A DNA stretch of 8,280 nt from an uncultured Eubacteriales bacterium (GCA_902775835.1 CACYNZ010000163.1:1-8280); one strand, 5' to 3'; counted from the stretch's first letter, positions 1 to 6,900 are shown. The notes: generated from the letters alone by a model not told the origin. A program made the numbers and translations.

Positions 1-2
1 AT

Positions 3-1193
3 TTTCGTGATGGAAGCGGAGAACCCGTCCGGATCCACATTCTTCGGGTCGGGCCGTTTCAGACCGTGTACGATCTTCAGACCGGCGGATTTACCGGGGA
101 TACCATGATTCTCATTGCGGTAACGCTGTTCTGGATTTCCGTCAGCGCCATCATGATCTGGCATTACCTTCAGGCCAAAGGACCTTCCTATTACGCGTAT
201 TCCACCATATATTTTGCGGGTTTCTCCCTGTTTTCCCTGGTCAACAGCATCGTGATGCTGCAGATCACCATTCGGCATATAGTCAGCCCCATGGAGTTCA
301 GTATGTTTTCGGCCTACGAGACCATCAACGGGGCCAGCAGGCTGTTTATGACCGTAACCATGCCGCCGATGGTGGTGTTTGCCATCGCCATGGGCATCAG
401 CAATGTGGTTCTGCTCAGGCATGAGCGGGCACGCATGAAAAACATGCTGGGTCTTGCCGTGAGCATTGCCCTGATCCTGGGGGAAGCTCTGGGTATGTAT
501 CTGTTTACCCGTGACTTTATGGGCTCTGAATGGGAAGGCCGGATCCGGAACACAATGGAGAATGTGTATGCCACGGTGTTTGTATATTTTGAATGCATGC
601 TGGTGGGGTCTGTCATATGCGGAATCACAGCAGCACGGCATATGCCCGCGATGCAGTCGGATTTCATTGTGATCCTGGGCTGCTGGTTCCGGCGTGACGG
701 AACCCTGCCGCCGCTTCTGAAGGGGCGAGTGGACCGGGCCATCGATTTCTGGCGGAAGCAGAAGGAAACAACCGGCAAGGAGGCGCTTTTCATCCCTTCC
801 GGAGGCCAGGGCGCGGATGAACCCATGCCGGAAGCCGAGGCCATGAAGCGGTACCTCGTGTCTCAGCAGGTGCCGGAAACGTTGATCCGTGTGGAAGATA
901 AGTCCCTCAACACCTTCCAGAACATGACCTTTTCCCGGATAATCATGGAGGAGATCAACCCGGAGGGAACGGCCGTGTTTGCGACCACCAATTATCATGT
1001 GTTCCGAAGTGGTGTATGGGCGTCCCTGGCAGGACTCAGGATCGAGGGCATGGGCAGCCGCACGCGGTGGTGGTACTGGCCCAATGCCTTCATGCGGGAG
1101 TGCGTGGGACTGCTTGCGAACCGGTGGAAGCAGGAACTGGTGCTGCTTCTGGCGCTGATCGTTTTCTTCGGAGTTCTGTCCATTGTCCTGTGA
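3..1193 (+). CDS. Membrane-anchored YdcF/DUF218 family protein, 5' end outside window
   Basis: The reading frame is open from the first complete codon (position 3), and the residues before the GTG at 66 look like real protein, so the gene probably starts left of the window; GTG 66 is the earliest in-window start and has no clear ribosome binding site. Numbering from GTG 66, the N-terminal half has about five hydrophobic helices (roughly 14-34, 42-67, 93-116, 127-147, 166-188). A DUF218/YdcF domain follows from about 199 to 335, with the motifs IVILG, SGGQG (245-249), PEAEAM (255-260) and EDKSLNT (277-283). A last hydrophobic helix lies at about 357-375. YdcF/SanA/ElyC-type domains are linked to the cell envelope and bind nucleotide-like ligands; the reaction is not established. 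The arrangement of several helices before the domain is one I recall from Lachnospiraceae. It ends in a strong terminator. Family call sure; function unknown. Confidence 0.85.
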   Translation, partial: FRDGSGEPVRIHILRVGPFQTVYDLQTGGFTGDTMILIAVTLFWISVSAIMIWHYLQAKGPSYYAYSTIYFAGFSLFSLVNSIVMLQITIRHIVSPMEFSMFSAYETINGASRLFMTVTMPPMVVFAIAMGISNVVLLRHERARMKNMLGLAVSIALILGEALGMYLFTRDFMGSEWEGRIRNTMENVYATVFVYFECMLVGSVICGITAARHMPAMQSDFIVILGCWFRRDGTLPPLLKGRVDRAIDFWRKQKETTGKEALFIPSGGQGADEPMPEAEAMKRYLVSQQVPETLIRVEDKSLNTFQNMTFSRIIMEEINPEGTAVFATTNYHVFRSGVWASLAGLRIEGMGSRTRWWYWPNAFMRECVGLLANRWKQELVLLLALIVFFGVLSIVL

Positions 1194-1210
1194 TATGTAT
1201 ATGTCTGCAG

Positions 1211-1239
1211 AGAGAAAGCTGAAAGCTTTCTCTTTTTTT
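1211..1239 (+). terminator. Rho-independent terminator of the YdcF-family gene
   Basis: A perfect 10-bp stem, AGAGAAAGCT (1211-1220) with AGCTTTCTCT (1224-1233), has a GAA loop and runs into seven T residues (1233-1239). It begins 18 bases after the stop codon of the YdcF-family gene. Confidence 0.85.
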
Positions 1240-1245
1240 GTATGC

Positions 1246-1276
1246 AAAAAAGCCGCACGGCAGGAACCGCGCGGCT
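1246..1276 (-). terminator. Rho-independent terminator of uxuA
   Basis: On the minus strand AGCCGCGCGG (1276-1267) pairs with CCGTGCGGCT (1260-1251) through one G-T wobble, with a 6-base loop. Six T residues (1251-1246) follow. It lies about 28 bases after the uxuA stop codon and is arranged tail to tail with the terminator of the convergent gene. Confidence 0.85.
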
Positions 1277-1304
1277 CTGAAAGAGACCGGTTTCGAAGGG
1301 ACGA

Positions 1305-2378
1305 TCAGTGCTGGCTCTTTTCCAGAGCTTCCCAGAGTCCGTTGAGATAGGCAGCGCCCAGTGCGCGGTCATACAGACCATAGCCGGGACGGCCCTGCTC
1401 ATCCCAGATCATGCGTCCGTGATCGGGGCGGATGTAGGTATCCGGGCAAGTCTCATGAATAGCCTTCATGATTTCATACAGGTCCAGATCACCGGTGCAG
1501 CGCAGATGGGCTGCCTCACGGAAGTGGTGATATCCGAGATACTTGACATTGCGGACATGCATGGCGCCGATGCGGTTCATTTTACCGAAATGGCGGATGA
1601 TGGAAGGAATGTCATTGTCGGGATTGGAACCGAGGGAGCCGGTGCACAGGCACAGGGTGTTGGCGGGGCTGTCATGCAGCTGTACCATCTTGTCAAAGTC
1701 GTCCTGGCTGTGGGTGATGCGCGGGAGACCGAAAATGGGCCAGGCGGGATCGTCCGGATGGCAGGCCATCTTCACGCCGACTTCCTCGCATACGGGGATG
1801 ACGGCGTCCAGGAAATACTTGAAGTTCTTCCGGAGGTCATCCGGGCCGATGTTTTCATACTGCTTCAGCGTGGTTTCCAGAAGCGCAAGGCGCTCGGGTT
1901 CCCAGCCGGGCAGGGTGAATCCATGGCTGTCCTCAGCGGTCTTGCGGACGATTTCCAGGGGGCCCATTTCGCCCAGATCCTTCTCGTCAAAGTAGAGGCT
2001 GTTGCTGCCGTCTTCCGGAATGACGCGGGCAAGGTCCGTGCGCAGCCAGTCGAAAACGGGCATGAAGTTGTAGACGATGACCTTGACGCCGTTTCGGGCC
2101 AGCATGCGGATGGTGGAGATATAGTTGGCAATGTATTCATCCCTGCTGGGCAGACCCATCTTGATGTCCTCGTGTACGTTGACGCTTTCGATGACCTCAA
2201 TCTCGAGTCCGGCTGCGTTCACTTCATTTTTCAGAGCGACAAATTCGTCTTCCGGCCAGTCCACGCCGGCGGGCTTGTCCAAAAGGCCCATAAGGCCGGT
2301 CATGCCGGGAATCTGCTTTACGTATTTCAGCGGAATGGGGTCAATCTGGCTGCCATACCAACGGAACGTCATTTTCAT
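1305..2378 (-). CDS. uxuA: Mannonate dehydratase UxuA
   Basis: Cytoplasmic enzyme (EC 4.2.1.8) that dehydrates D-mannonate to 2-keto-3-deoxygluconate in hexuronate (glucuronate) breakdown. The 357-residue product begins MKMTFRWYG and matches the family over its whole length (TIM-barrel fold). Likely metal ligands are visible: His207 in ACHPDDPA, Cys245 in [13 protein letters not shown], His274 in AMHVRNV and Asp319 in IRPDHGR; their spacing agrees with my recollection of the Mn-binding site in streptococcal UxuA. The ATG at 2378 is chosen over the in-frame ATG at 2399 because AGGAGG (2392-2387) sits 8 bases before it and would lie inside the longer version. The gene is alone on its strand, with its own terminator, divergent from a GH2 gene. 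No uxaC, uxuB or kdgK is seen in the window. Very sure of the identity. Confidence 0.97.
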   Translation of the reverse strand: MKMTFRWYGSQIDPIPLKYVKQIPGMTGLMGLLDKPAGVDWPEDEFVALKNEVNAAGLEIEVIESVNVHEDIKMGLPSRDEYIANYISTIRMLARNGVKVIVYNFMPVFDWLRTDLARVIPEDGSNSLYFDEKDLGEMGPLEIVRKTAEDSHGFTLPGWEPERLALLETTLKQYENIGPDDLRKNFKYFLDAVIPVCEEVGVKMACHPDDPAWPIFGLPRITHSQDDFDKMVQLHDSPANTLCLCTGSLGSNPDNDIPSIIRHFGKMNRIGAMHVRNVKYLGYHHFREAAHLRCTGDLDLYEIMKAIHETCPDTYIRPDHGRMIWDEQGRPGYGLYDRALGAAYLNGLWEALEKSQH

Positions 2379-2386
2379 GGTGTTGT

Positions 2387-2392
2387 CCTCCT
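2387..2392 (-). promoter_or_regulatory. Ribosome binding site fixing the uxuA start
   Basis: AGGAGG on the minus strand lies 8 bases before the ATG at 2378. This supports the start at MKMTFRW rather than the upstream in-frame ATG at 2399. Confidence 0.85.
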
Positions 2393-2399
2393 GAATCAT

Positions 2400-2790
2400 G
2401 ATTTGGGATGTTTTCCGGCATCTGCATGTCCGCGGGCCTTATCCGACCGGGCAGTGCAGGGCTGCGCTGCAGATCTGATGTCTCCATGTTCCGGGGTACG
2501 CGGGATATTGCAAGGTGGTGTACGGGAGCATGAAGATCAGCTGATAGGAGTGTACAACACGGGATATTATGTTGCAATAGATGGAAGGGAAGAAAAATGC
2601 CGCAAAATGATACCGAAGCCGGGGCGGGTCAGCATGCAAATGGCTTTCATCGCCCTGGATCATGCTTTTTTTCGGAAACATCTTGACAATGCGGGCGGAT
2701 TGCATCATATCATAGGGAAAAGGGCAGCGAACAGGAATTCCAGGAAAAAGCTGCCGGTGCAGGCAGGGAAAACGGAAAGGACTGAGGGAT
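2400..2790. other. Divergent intergenic region between uxuA and the GH2 gene
   Basis: This 390-bp stretch carries no convincing gene. It must hold the promoters of both flanking genes. Visible elements are an imperfect 9-bp inverted repeat (GCAGTGCAG 2451-2459 with CTGCGCTGC 2462-2470), a short GTGT/ACAC dyad around 2548-2560, and a possible plus-strand promoter at 2683-2713. I could not identify a confident uxuA promoter or a recognised hexuronate operator. Confidence 0.5.
2683..2713 (+). promoter_or_regulatory. Possible promoter of the GH2 gene
   Basis: A perfect -35 box TTGACA (2683-2688) is followed by TATCAT (2708-2713), five of six matches to TATAAT. The 19-base spacer is longer than ideal; a 17-base spacing would give the poor -10 box CATATC. 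It lies about 80 bases before the GH2 start codon. Confidence 0.4.
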
Positions 2791-4542
2791 ATGGAAGAAA
2801 CCGGAGGAATCCGAGAAAACATTATGCCAAGACCGGAATATCCGAGACCGCAGATGCGGCGTGAAGGATGGATGAACCTGAACGGTGAGTGGGAATTTGA
2901 AATGGATCCCGGTGTATCCGGCGTATCCCGCGGGCTCCCGGCAGAAGCGCATCTCAAGGGAAGCATTCTGGTTCCGTTCTGTCCGGAGAGCCGGCTGTCC
3001 GGTGTCGGGTATACGGATTTCGTGAGGGCAGTGTGGTACCGCAGAACATTCACGCTGCCGGAGGAAGCAAAAGGGAAGGAAATCTGTCTGCATTTCGGGG
3101 CTGCGGACTACCGGACAGAGGTGTATGTCAACGGCACGTCGGCTGGCGTGCATGAAGGTGGATATACGCCGTTTGAAATGTATATTACGGGTCTTGTCCG
3201 CGAAGGGGAAAACACACTTACGGTTTTCTGTAGCGATGATACAAGGGACGGCATGCAGCCCTCCGGCAAGCAGAGCGAACGCTACGAAAGCTATGGATGC
3301 TTCTATACCAGAACCACCGGCATTTGGCAGACGGTGTGGCTGGAATGGGTGAACCCTGCCCACATGGTCAGCCTCAGGCTGACGCCGGACCTGCCCGCTC
3401 AGTGCCTGCATATCAGGGCAAGACTTTCCGGCGCGGCCGGATGCTCTCTGAAGGTGGCCGCTTCCTATCTCGGAGAAGAGGAGGGTCAGGCAGAAACCGC
3501 CTGCATGCAGGACTGGGCTGAACTCACCGTGCCTCTGGAACATCTGCACCTGTGGGAAGCGGGGAACGGCCGGCTGTATGATCTGAAGCTGGAGCTGAAG
3601 CGAGACGGCAGGATTGTGGATACGGTGCAGTCCTATTTCGGCATGCGGAGCATCTGCTTTGACGGTATGCGTTTCCTGCTCAACGGGAAACCTGTCTTTC
3701 AGCGGCTTGTGCTGGATTAGGGATTTTACCCGGACGGCATCTATACCGCTCCGTCCGATGAAGATCTCAGAAAGGATATTGAACTGAGCCAGGCCATGGG
3801 TTTCAATGGAGCCCGTTTGCATCAGAAGGTCTTTGAACCGCGGTTTCTGTACTGGGCGGACCGGCTCGGGTATCTGTGCTGGGGCGAGATGGCGAGCTGG
3901 GGACTGGACGTGTCACGCCCGGAAGCGCTGGCGGCCTTTCTGAAAGACTGGATTCCGGAAGTGGAGCGGGACTACAGCAGTCCGAGCGTGATCGGCTGGT
4001 GTCCGTTCAACGAAACCTGGGATGTAAACGGGAGAAAGCAGGACGATGAAGTACTGGCTTCCGTGTACCGCATTACCAAGGCTCTGGATCCGACAAGACC
4101 CGTGATTGATACATCCGGGAACTATCATGTGATTACGGATATCTATGATGTGCATGATTACGAGCAGAATCCGGCTGTCTTTGCATCCCATTACGGTCCG
4201 GGGACCGAACCGATTTATGAAAGAATGCCGCAGCGTCAGACCTATACGCCTGGACTTCCGGTTTTTGTGAGTGAGTACGGCGGGATTCAATGGAGCCGGG
4301 ATCCGCATGGCTGGGGATACGGCAATGCTCCGGGATCAGAGGAGGAGTTCATTGAAAGACTGAAAGGACTCACTGACGCACTGCTGGATAATCCGGATCA
4401 TTTCGGCTTCTGCTATACACAGCTTACTGATGTGGAGCAGGAACAGAATGGACTGTACACCTATGAGCGGGTTCCGAAGTTTTCGCCCGCTGTGATCCAT
4501 GCAATTCTTGGCAGAAAGGCTGCAATGGAAAAAACGGAATAA
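2791..4542 (+). pseudogene. Glycoside hydrolase family 2 gene interrupted by an in-frame amber codon
   Basis: One frame of 584 codons encodes a GH2 protein (beta-galactosidase/beta-glucuronidase superfamily) of usual length, but codon 310 (3718-3720) is TAG. Before it lie the sugar-binding jelly-roll domain (about 25-185, with FGAADYRTEVYVNG at 102-115) and the immunoglobulin-like domain (about 190-285). After it lies the TIM barrel with the acid/base Glu408 in FNETW and the nucleophile Glu495 in SEYGG. The sequence around the stop is LVLD-TAG-GFYPDGIYTAPSD; relatives I recall read LDQGF/LDQGY, so one C-to-T change of CAG explains it. The 309-residue product would lack the whole active site. 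ATG 2791 has AAAGGA (2776-2781) 9 bases upstream. No signal peptide. The C-terminal end shows NGLY rather than the NxK motif of classical beta-glucuronidases, so the substrate is unclear. An internal restart at 3796 would lack half of the protein. A sequencing error cannot be excluded. Confidence 0.88.
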
Positions 4543-4549
4543 GCCTTTT

Positions 4550-4602
4550 GCACGGAACGGGCAGGTGCTGTGAAGAATGTCAGTCATGAACGGTTTCCGT
4601 GC
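4550..4602. repeat. Inverted repeat after the GH2 gene
   Basis: GCACGGAA (4550-4557) is matched by TTCCGTGC (4595-4602) across a 37-base gap. No T run follows, so it is not a convincing terminator. It may be a weak mRNA 3' structure or chance. Confidence 0.3.
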
Positions 4603-4676
4603 TTCAAAGATAGCGGGGAACGGAAACAGCGGAATTGGATGAGCGGAGGCAGATAAGCTGAACAGTATATGGTTTC

Positions 4677-4705
4677 TTGTCAAAATGCGGCTCCTGTGCT
4701 ATGAT
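4677..4705 (+). promoter_or_regulatory. Promoter of tRNA-Ser
   Basis: TTGTCA (4677-4682), a 17-base spacer, and TATGAT (4700-4705) give a near-consensus vegetative promoter. Its expected start at about 4712 is 30 bases before the mature tRNA. Confidence 0.8.
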
Positions 4706-4741
4706 AGCTACTGCTGACTGTCTTGAGGACAGCGTGCACGG

Positions 4742-4827
4742 GGAGCGGTATCGAAGTGGTCATAACGGCCCTGACTCGAAATCAGGTGTACGGCAACGTA
4801 CCGTGGGTTCGAATCCCACCCGCTCCG
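4742..4827 (+). tRNA. tRNA-Ser(CGA)
   Basis: A class II tRNA folds completely. The acceptor stem is GGAGCGG (4742-4748) with CCGCTCC (4820-4826) and discriminator G4827. The anticodon stem is CCTGA/TCAGG with loop CTCGAAA and anticodon CGA at 4777-4779, reading the serine codon UCG. The long variable arm is GTACG-GCAA-CGTAC. The T arm is GTGGG-TTCGAAT-CCCAC (4803-4819). CCA is not encoded. It is transcribed alone from its own promoter and ends in a strong hairpin. Confidence 0.97.
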
Positions 4828-4875
4828 TAAAAAAGGACGCTGATATTGATGCAATATTGGCGTCCTTTTTTACGG
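4825..4875 (+). terminator. Strong terminator overlapping the tRNA-Ser 3' end
   Basis: A perfect 16-bp stem pairs CCGTAAAAAAGGACGC (4825-4840) with GCGTCCTTTTTTACGG (4860-4875). The loop contains a further 6-bp dyad, ATATTG (4843-4848) with CAATAT (4852-4857). The T6 run lies within the stem, as in A-tract/T-tract terminators, so it should work in both directions. The first three stem bases are the last three bases of the tRNA. Confidence 0.9.
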
Positions 4876-4937
4876 AAAATGGAAGCTTTTGCATGACATG
4901 TTCTATTGTTTGCGAAAATGATAAGAATGAATTTCGC

Positions 4938-4974
4938 ATATATTTCGCGAAACAAATTGATATATTTCGCGAAA
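4938..4974. promoter_or_regulatory. Tandem TTTCGCGAAA operator-like palindromes
   Basis: Two exact 15-base copies of ATATATTTCGCGAAA lie at 4938-4952 and 4960-4974, 22 bases apart (about two helical turns). Each contains the perfect palindrome TTTCGCGAAA. Half-site-like copies flank them: GCGAAA at 4912-4917 and TTTCGC at 4932-4937. They end 20 bases before the start codon of the helix-turn-helix gene, which suggests binding by a dimeric regulator, perhaps that protein or a relative. Confidence 0.6.
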
Positions 4975-4994
4975 TTCGGCGTGAGGTGAGCGTG

Positions 4995-5288
4995 ATGAAG
5001 TATTTGAACATATCGGAAGCCGCTGTCCGCTGGGGAATTACAGGCAGGCGTATTCAGCAGTTATGCAAAAGCGGAGCGATAAAAGGAGCAAAGAAGGAAG
5101 GCAGGTCCTGGCTGCTTCCTGAGACTGCGGGGATTCCTCTTCATTCAAGGTCGGAAAAGCGTCCGAAGCTCCTTCCTCTGCCAGTGGGTATCTCCGGCTA
5201 TGTGGAAGCGGTCACAAAGTATTATTATATCGACATAGGAATTACATTCAGAGGCAAAGAAGTCGTCGTTAAACAGGCGGATAAGTAA
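4995..5288 (+). CDS. Small helix-turn-helix protein, probably a remnant of an HTH plus AAA-ATPase-like protein
   Basis: The 97-residue product starts at ATG 4995, with GAGGTG (4983-4988) 6 bases upstream. Residues 1-45 are an excisionase/MerR-like helix-turn-helix: ISEAAVRWGITGRRIQQLC, then the wing-like GRSWLLPETA, so it should bind DNA. Residues 61-80 (PLPVGISGYVEAVTKYYYID) resemble the start of AAA-ATPase-like/PD-(D/E)XK (DUF1703-type) proteins, as I recall them from Lachnospiraceae. The final residues (GITFRGKEVVVK) resemble the very end of the same proteins (YGIAF.KK.C.V). The Walker A region and all the middle are missing, so an internal in-frame deletion of several hundred codons is likely. 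The HTH may still be expressed and could act on the palindromes just upstream. It converges on the cysteine synthase gene, with 23 bases between them. The HTH is clear; the remnant reading is an inference from family memory. Confidence 0.7.
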   Translation: MKYLNISEAAVRWGITGRRIQQLCKSGAIKGAKKEGRSWLLPETAGIPLHSRSEKRPKLLPLPVGISGYVEAVTKYYYIDIGITFRGKEVVVKQADK

Positions 5289-5311
5289 GCAGTAAGCTCC
5301 ACCATACCGTA

Positions 5312-6223
5312 TCAATCATACAGGCCTTTGCTGAAATAGCGATCTCCCCGATCTGGAAAAAGGGTGACAATCGTCCCTCTTGCGCCGCTTTCAATCAGCT
5401 TGCGCACGGCTGCAAGGGCTGCGCCGGAGGAGGAGCCCGCGAATATGCCTTCCCGGGAAGCCAGCAGGCGAACGTTTTCAAATGCTTCCTTATCTGTCAC
5501 CTTGATCACGCGATTCACAAGACTCATATCCATCGTATCTGCGATAAAGTCATTGCCGATTCCTTCAATGTCATATTCTCCGTCCTCTCCGCCGCCCATT
5601 GTGGAACCGACAGGATCCGCGAGCACGCCCTGAATACACGGCTTTTTTTCCTTCAGAAAACGCATGGTTCCGCTGTATGTCCCGCCGCTGCCCGCACCTG
5701 CCACAAAGAAAGCCAGGCTCTCGCCCAGATCCTCCCATATTTCCCGGCCGGTCGTCTCATAGTGTGCCTGGGGATTGGCCATGTTATGAAACTGTTCCAG
5801 GGAGATTGCGCCGGGAATGGAGGCGAGCAGTTCGCTGGCCTTTTCTTCTGCGCCAAGCATGCCGCATTCCCTTGGCGTATTGATGATTTCCGCGCCGAGC
5901 GCTTTCAGCAGGGTCTGTTTTTCCTGAGAAAAATTACCAGGGATTACAAAGATGGTTTTATATCCCCGGTTCAGGGCGGCAAAGGCGATGCCGAGCCCGG
6001 TATTTCCGGCGGTCGCCTCAATAATGGTTCCACCGGGCTTCAGAAGGCCCCTTTTCTCGGCATCCCTGACCATATACAGGCCGGTCCGGTCCTTTACGGA
6101 ACCGCTGGGATTCCAGAGTTCCAGCTTGGCAAAGACATGAACGCCTTCCGGAAATCCAAGATGGGTCAGACGTACCAGCGGGGTATGTCCGATCAGATCC
6201 TGCATAGACTGATAAACTGCCAT
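5312..6223 (-). CDS. PLP-dependent cysteine synthase family protein, MccA/YrhA-like
   Basis: A 303-residue cytoplasmic fold-type II PLP enzyme of normal length. The PLP lysine is Lys44 in SGSVKDR. The substrate loop is TAGNTG (71-76), GAGSGGT (176-182) is the phosphate-binding loop, and GSSSGA (263-268) contacts the pyridine nitrogen. The TAGNTG loop, the RECGMLGA stretch and the end LFPDRGDRYFSKGLYD resemble Bacillus subtilis MccA/YrhA (O-acetylserine-dependent cystathionine beta-synthase of Met-to-Cys conversion), as I recall it, more than CysK. It may therefore make cystathionine from homocysteine, or cysteine from sulfide. No mccB is seen in the window. ATG 6223 has AAGGAGG (6237-6231) 7 bases upstream. 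It is the second gene after the CMD-family gene, across a 147-base gap, and is probably under the sulfur-amino-acid leader upstream. The family is certain; the exact substrate is not. Confidence 0.93.
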   Translation of the reverse strand: MAVYQSMQDLIGHTPLVRLTHLGFPEGVHVFAKLELWNPSGSVKDRTGLYMVRDAEKRGLLKPGGTIIEATAGNTGLGIAFAALNRGYKTIFVIPGNFSQEKQTLLKALGAEIINTPRECGMLGAEEKASELLASIPGAISLEQFHNMANPQAHYETTGREIWEDLGESLAFFVAGAGSGGTYSGTMRFLKEKKPCIQGVLADPVGSTMGGGEDGEYDIEGIGNDFIADTMDMSLVNRVIKVTDKEAFENVRLLASREGIFAGSSSGAALAAVRKLIESGARGTIVTLFPDRGDRYFSKGLYD

Positions 6224-6306
6224 GAGATGACCTCCTTATACTGTGCCTGCCATGAACCCACGATCAGGGTCAACCGGCAAATCATCGATATGTTCAATCC
6301 CTTTGG

Positions 6307-6351
6307 AAAAACGGATCCGGATATCCGGGACACCTGTCTGTGTCCGGATAT
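6307..6351 (-). terminator. Intercistronic hairpin, possible weak terminator
   Basis: On the minus strand ATATCCGGACAC (6351-6340) pairs with GTGTCCCGGATAT (6333-6321) around a 6-base loop, with one bulged C. Five T residues (6311-6307) follow after a 9-base gap containing the palindrome CGGATCCG. It sits between the CMD-family gene and the cysteine synthase gene. The gap to the T run argues for partial termination or mRNA processing rather than a full stop. Confidence 0.45.
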
Positions 6352-6370
6352 GCCTCTTCTGATGCTTTCT

Positions 6371-6877
6371 TCACGGCTCCGGTTCCACCTGAAGGGCATC
6401 GTTAAAGATGTTGTTGGCGATCATGAACACTGCCATGGTGGTCATCACCACGATGGTTTCATCGTCGAATACAGCCCGAAGCCGGGCAAATAATTCATCC
6501 GGTATCTCCTTGGGATTTCGCGCTACCGCGCGTCCGTATTCGATCATCAGTGTTTCTTCGGGGGTAAAATCAAAGCTGTCAAAATCAGTGATCCCCATAT
6601 TCCGAAGAAGTTTTCCAAAGTAGGTCGTACAGACAATGCAGTCGTTCTGGACAGAAATCGCATATTCAAACAGATCCGCGGCCCGCTTGCCCACCAGCCG
6701 CTGCAGTTCTCTGTCCACCGCATAGGAACGGACTTCCAGCGCTTCGAATGCGGCTGCATTGTACAGAAGTGTTTTCTTTTCATTTGTCAGCCGATAGCCC
6801 TGCCGCAGATGTTCTTCAACTGCGGCCTGTGCCTCGGGTGACGCTTCAGCAGGGGTTAAGGGTGTGATGCGTGGCAT
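6371..6877 (-). CDS. Carboxymuconolactone decarboxylase (AhpD-like) family protein
   Basis: The 168-residue, all-helical product carries the family signature EYAISVQNDCIVCTTYF, with Cys80 and Cys83 forming a CxxC pair; acidic Glu71 lies just before it. CMD-family members include AhpD, a thiol peroxidase partner, and true decarboxylases. The AhpD-type histidine four residues after the second Cys is replaced here by Phe87, so it is not a standard AhpD. A thiol redox role is plausible but unproven. ATG 6877 has AAGGAG (6892-6887) 9 bases upstream. It is the first gene after a leader encoding a Cys/Met-rich peptide and precedes a cysteine synthase family gene, which suggests a link to sulfur metabolism or thiol stress. 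Family call good; function open. Confidence 0.85.
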   Translation of the reverse strand: MPRITPLTPAEASPEAQAAVEEHLRQGYRLTNEKKTLLYNAAAFEALEVRSYAVDRELQRLVGKRAADLFEYAISVQNDCIVCTTYFGKLLRNMGITDFDSFDFTPEETLMIEYGRAVARNPKEIPDELFARLRAVFDDETIVVMTTMAVFMIANNIFNDALQVEPEP

Positions 6878-6900
6878 AAGTTTTCACTCCTTCCGGATGA

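Noticed and set aside
2379..2399. Upstream ATG giving seven extra residues to UxuA
   Set aside because: The AGGAGG ribosome binding site lies inside this extension, and the family start MKMTFRW fits the downstream ATG.
2548..2560. GTGTACAACAC dyad as a GntR-type operator for uxuA
   Set aside because: Only four-base arms with a mismatched centre; too weak to distinguish from chance.
2634..2650. Near match to a catabolite response element (ATGCAAATGGCTTTCAT)
   Set aside because: The two halves resemble a cre site, but the spacing is one base off and the central CG is missing on both strands.
1308..2864. Long plus-strand open frame of 518 codons
   Set aside because: It runs antisense to uxuA, which is unmistakable by motifs and has its own ribosome binding site and terminator. 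The antisense frame has no recognised domain and no good start site.
2710..3822. Minus-strand open frame of 370 codons
   Set aside because: It lies antisense to the GH2 gene, whose frame shows family motifs throughout. The antisense product has low-complexity, His/Arg-rich composition typical of shadows.
4742..4827. tRNA as a possible amber suppressor explaining the TAG in the GH2 gene
   Set aside because: The anticodon at 4777-4779 is CGA, which reads UCG serine codons, not CUA. It cannot decode UAG by normal pairing.
4760..5011. Minus-strand frame of 83 codons ending RVGFEPTVRCRTPDFESGPL
   Set aside because: The ending is the well-known false translation of an antisense tRNA gene, here tRNA-Ser; the rest covers the terminator and the operator repeats.
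6193..6399. Minus-strand frame of 68 codons between the CMD-family and cysteine synthase genes
   Set aside because: It overlaps the ends of both genes in another frame and has no ribosome binding site.
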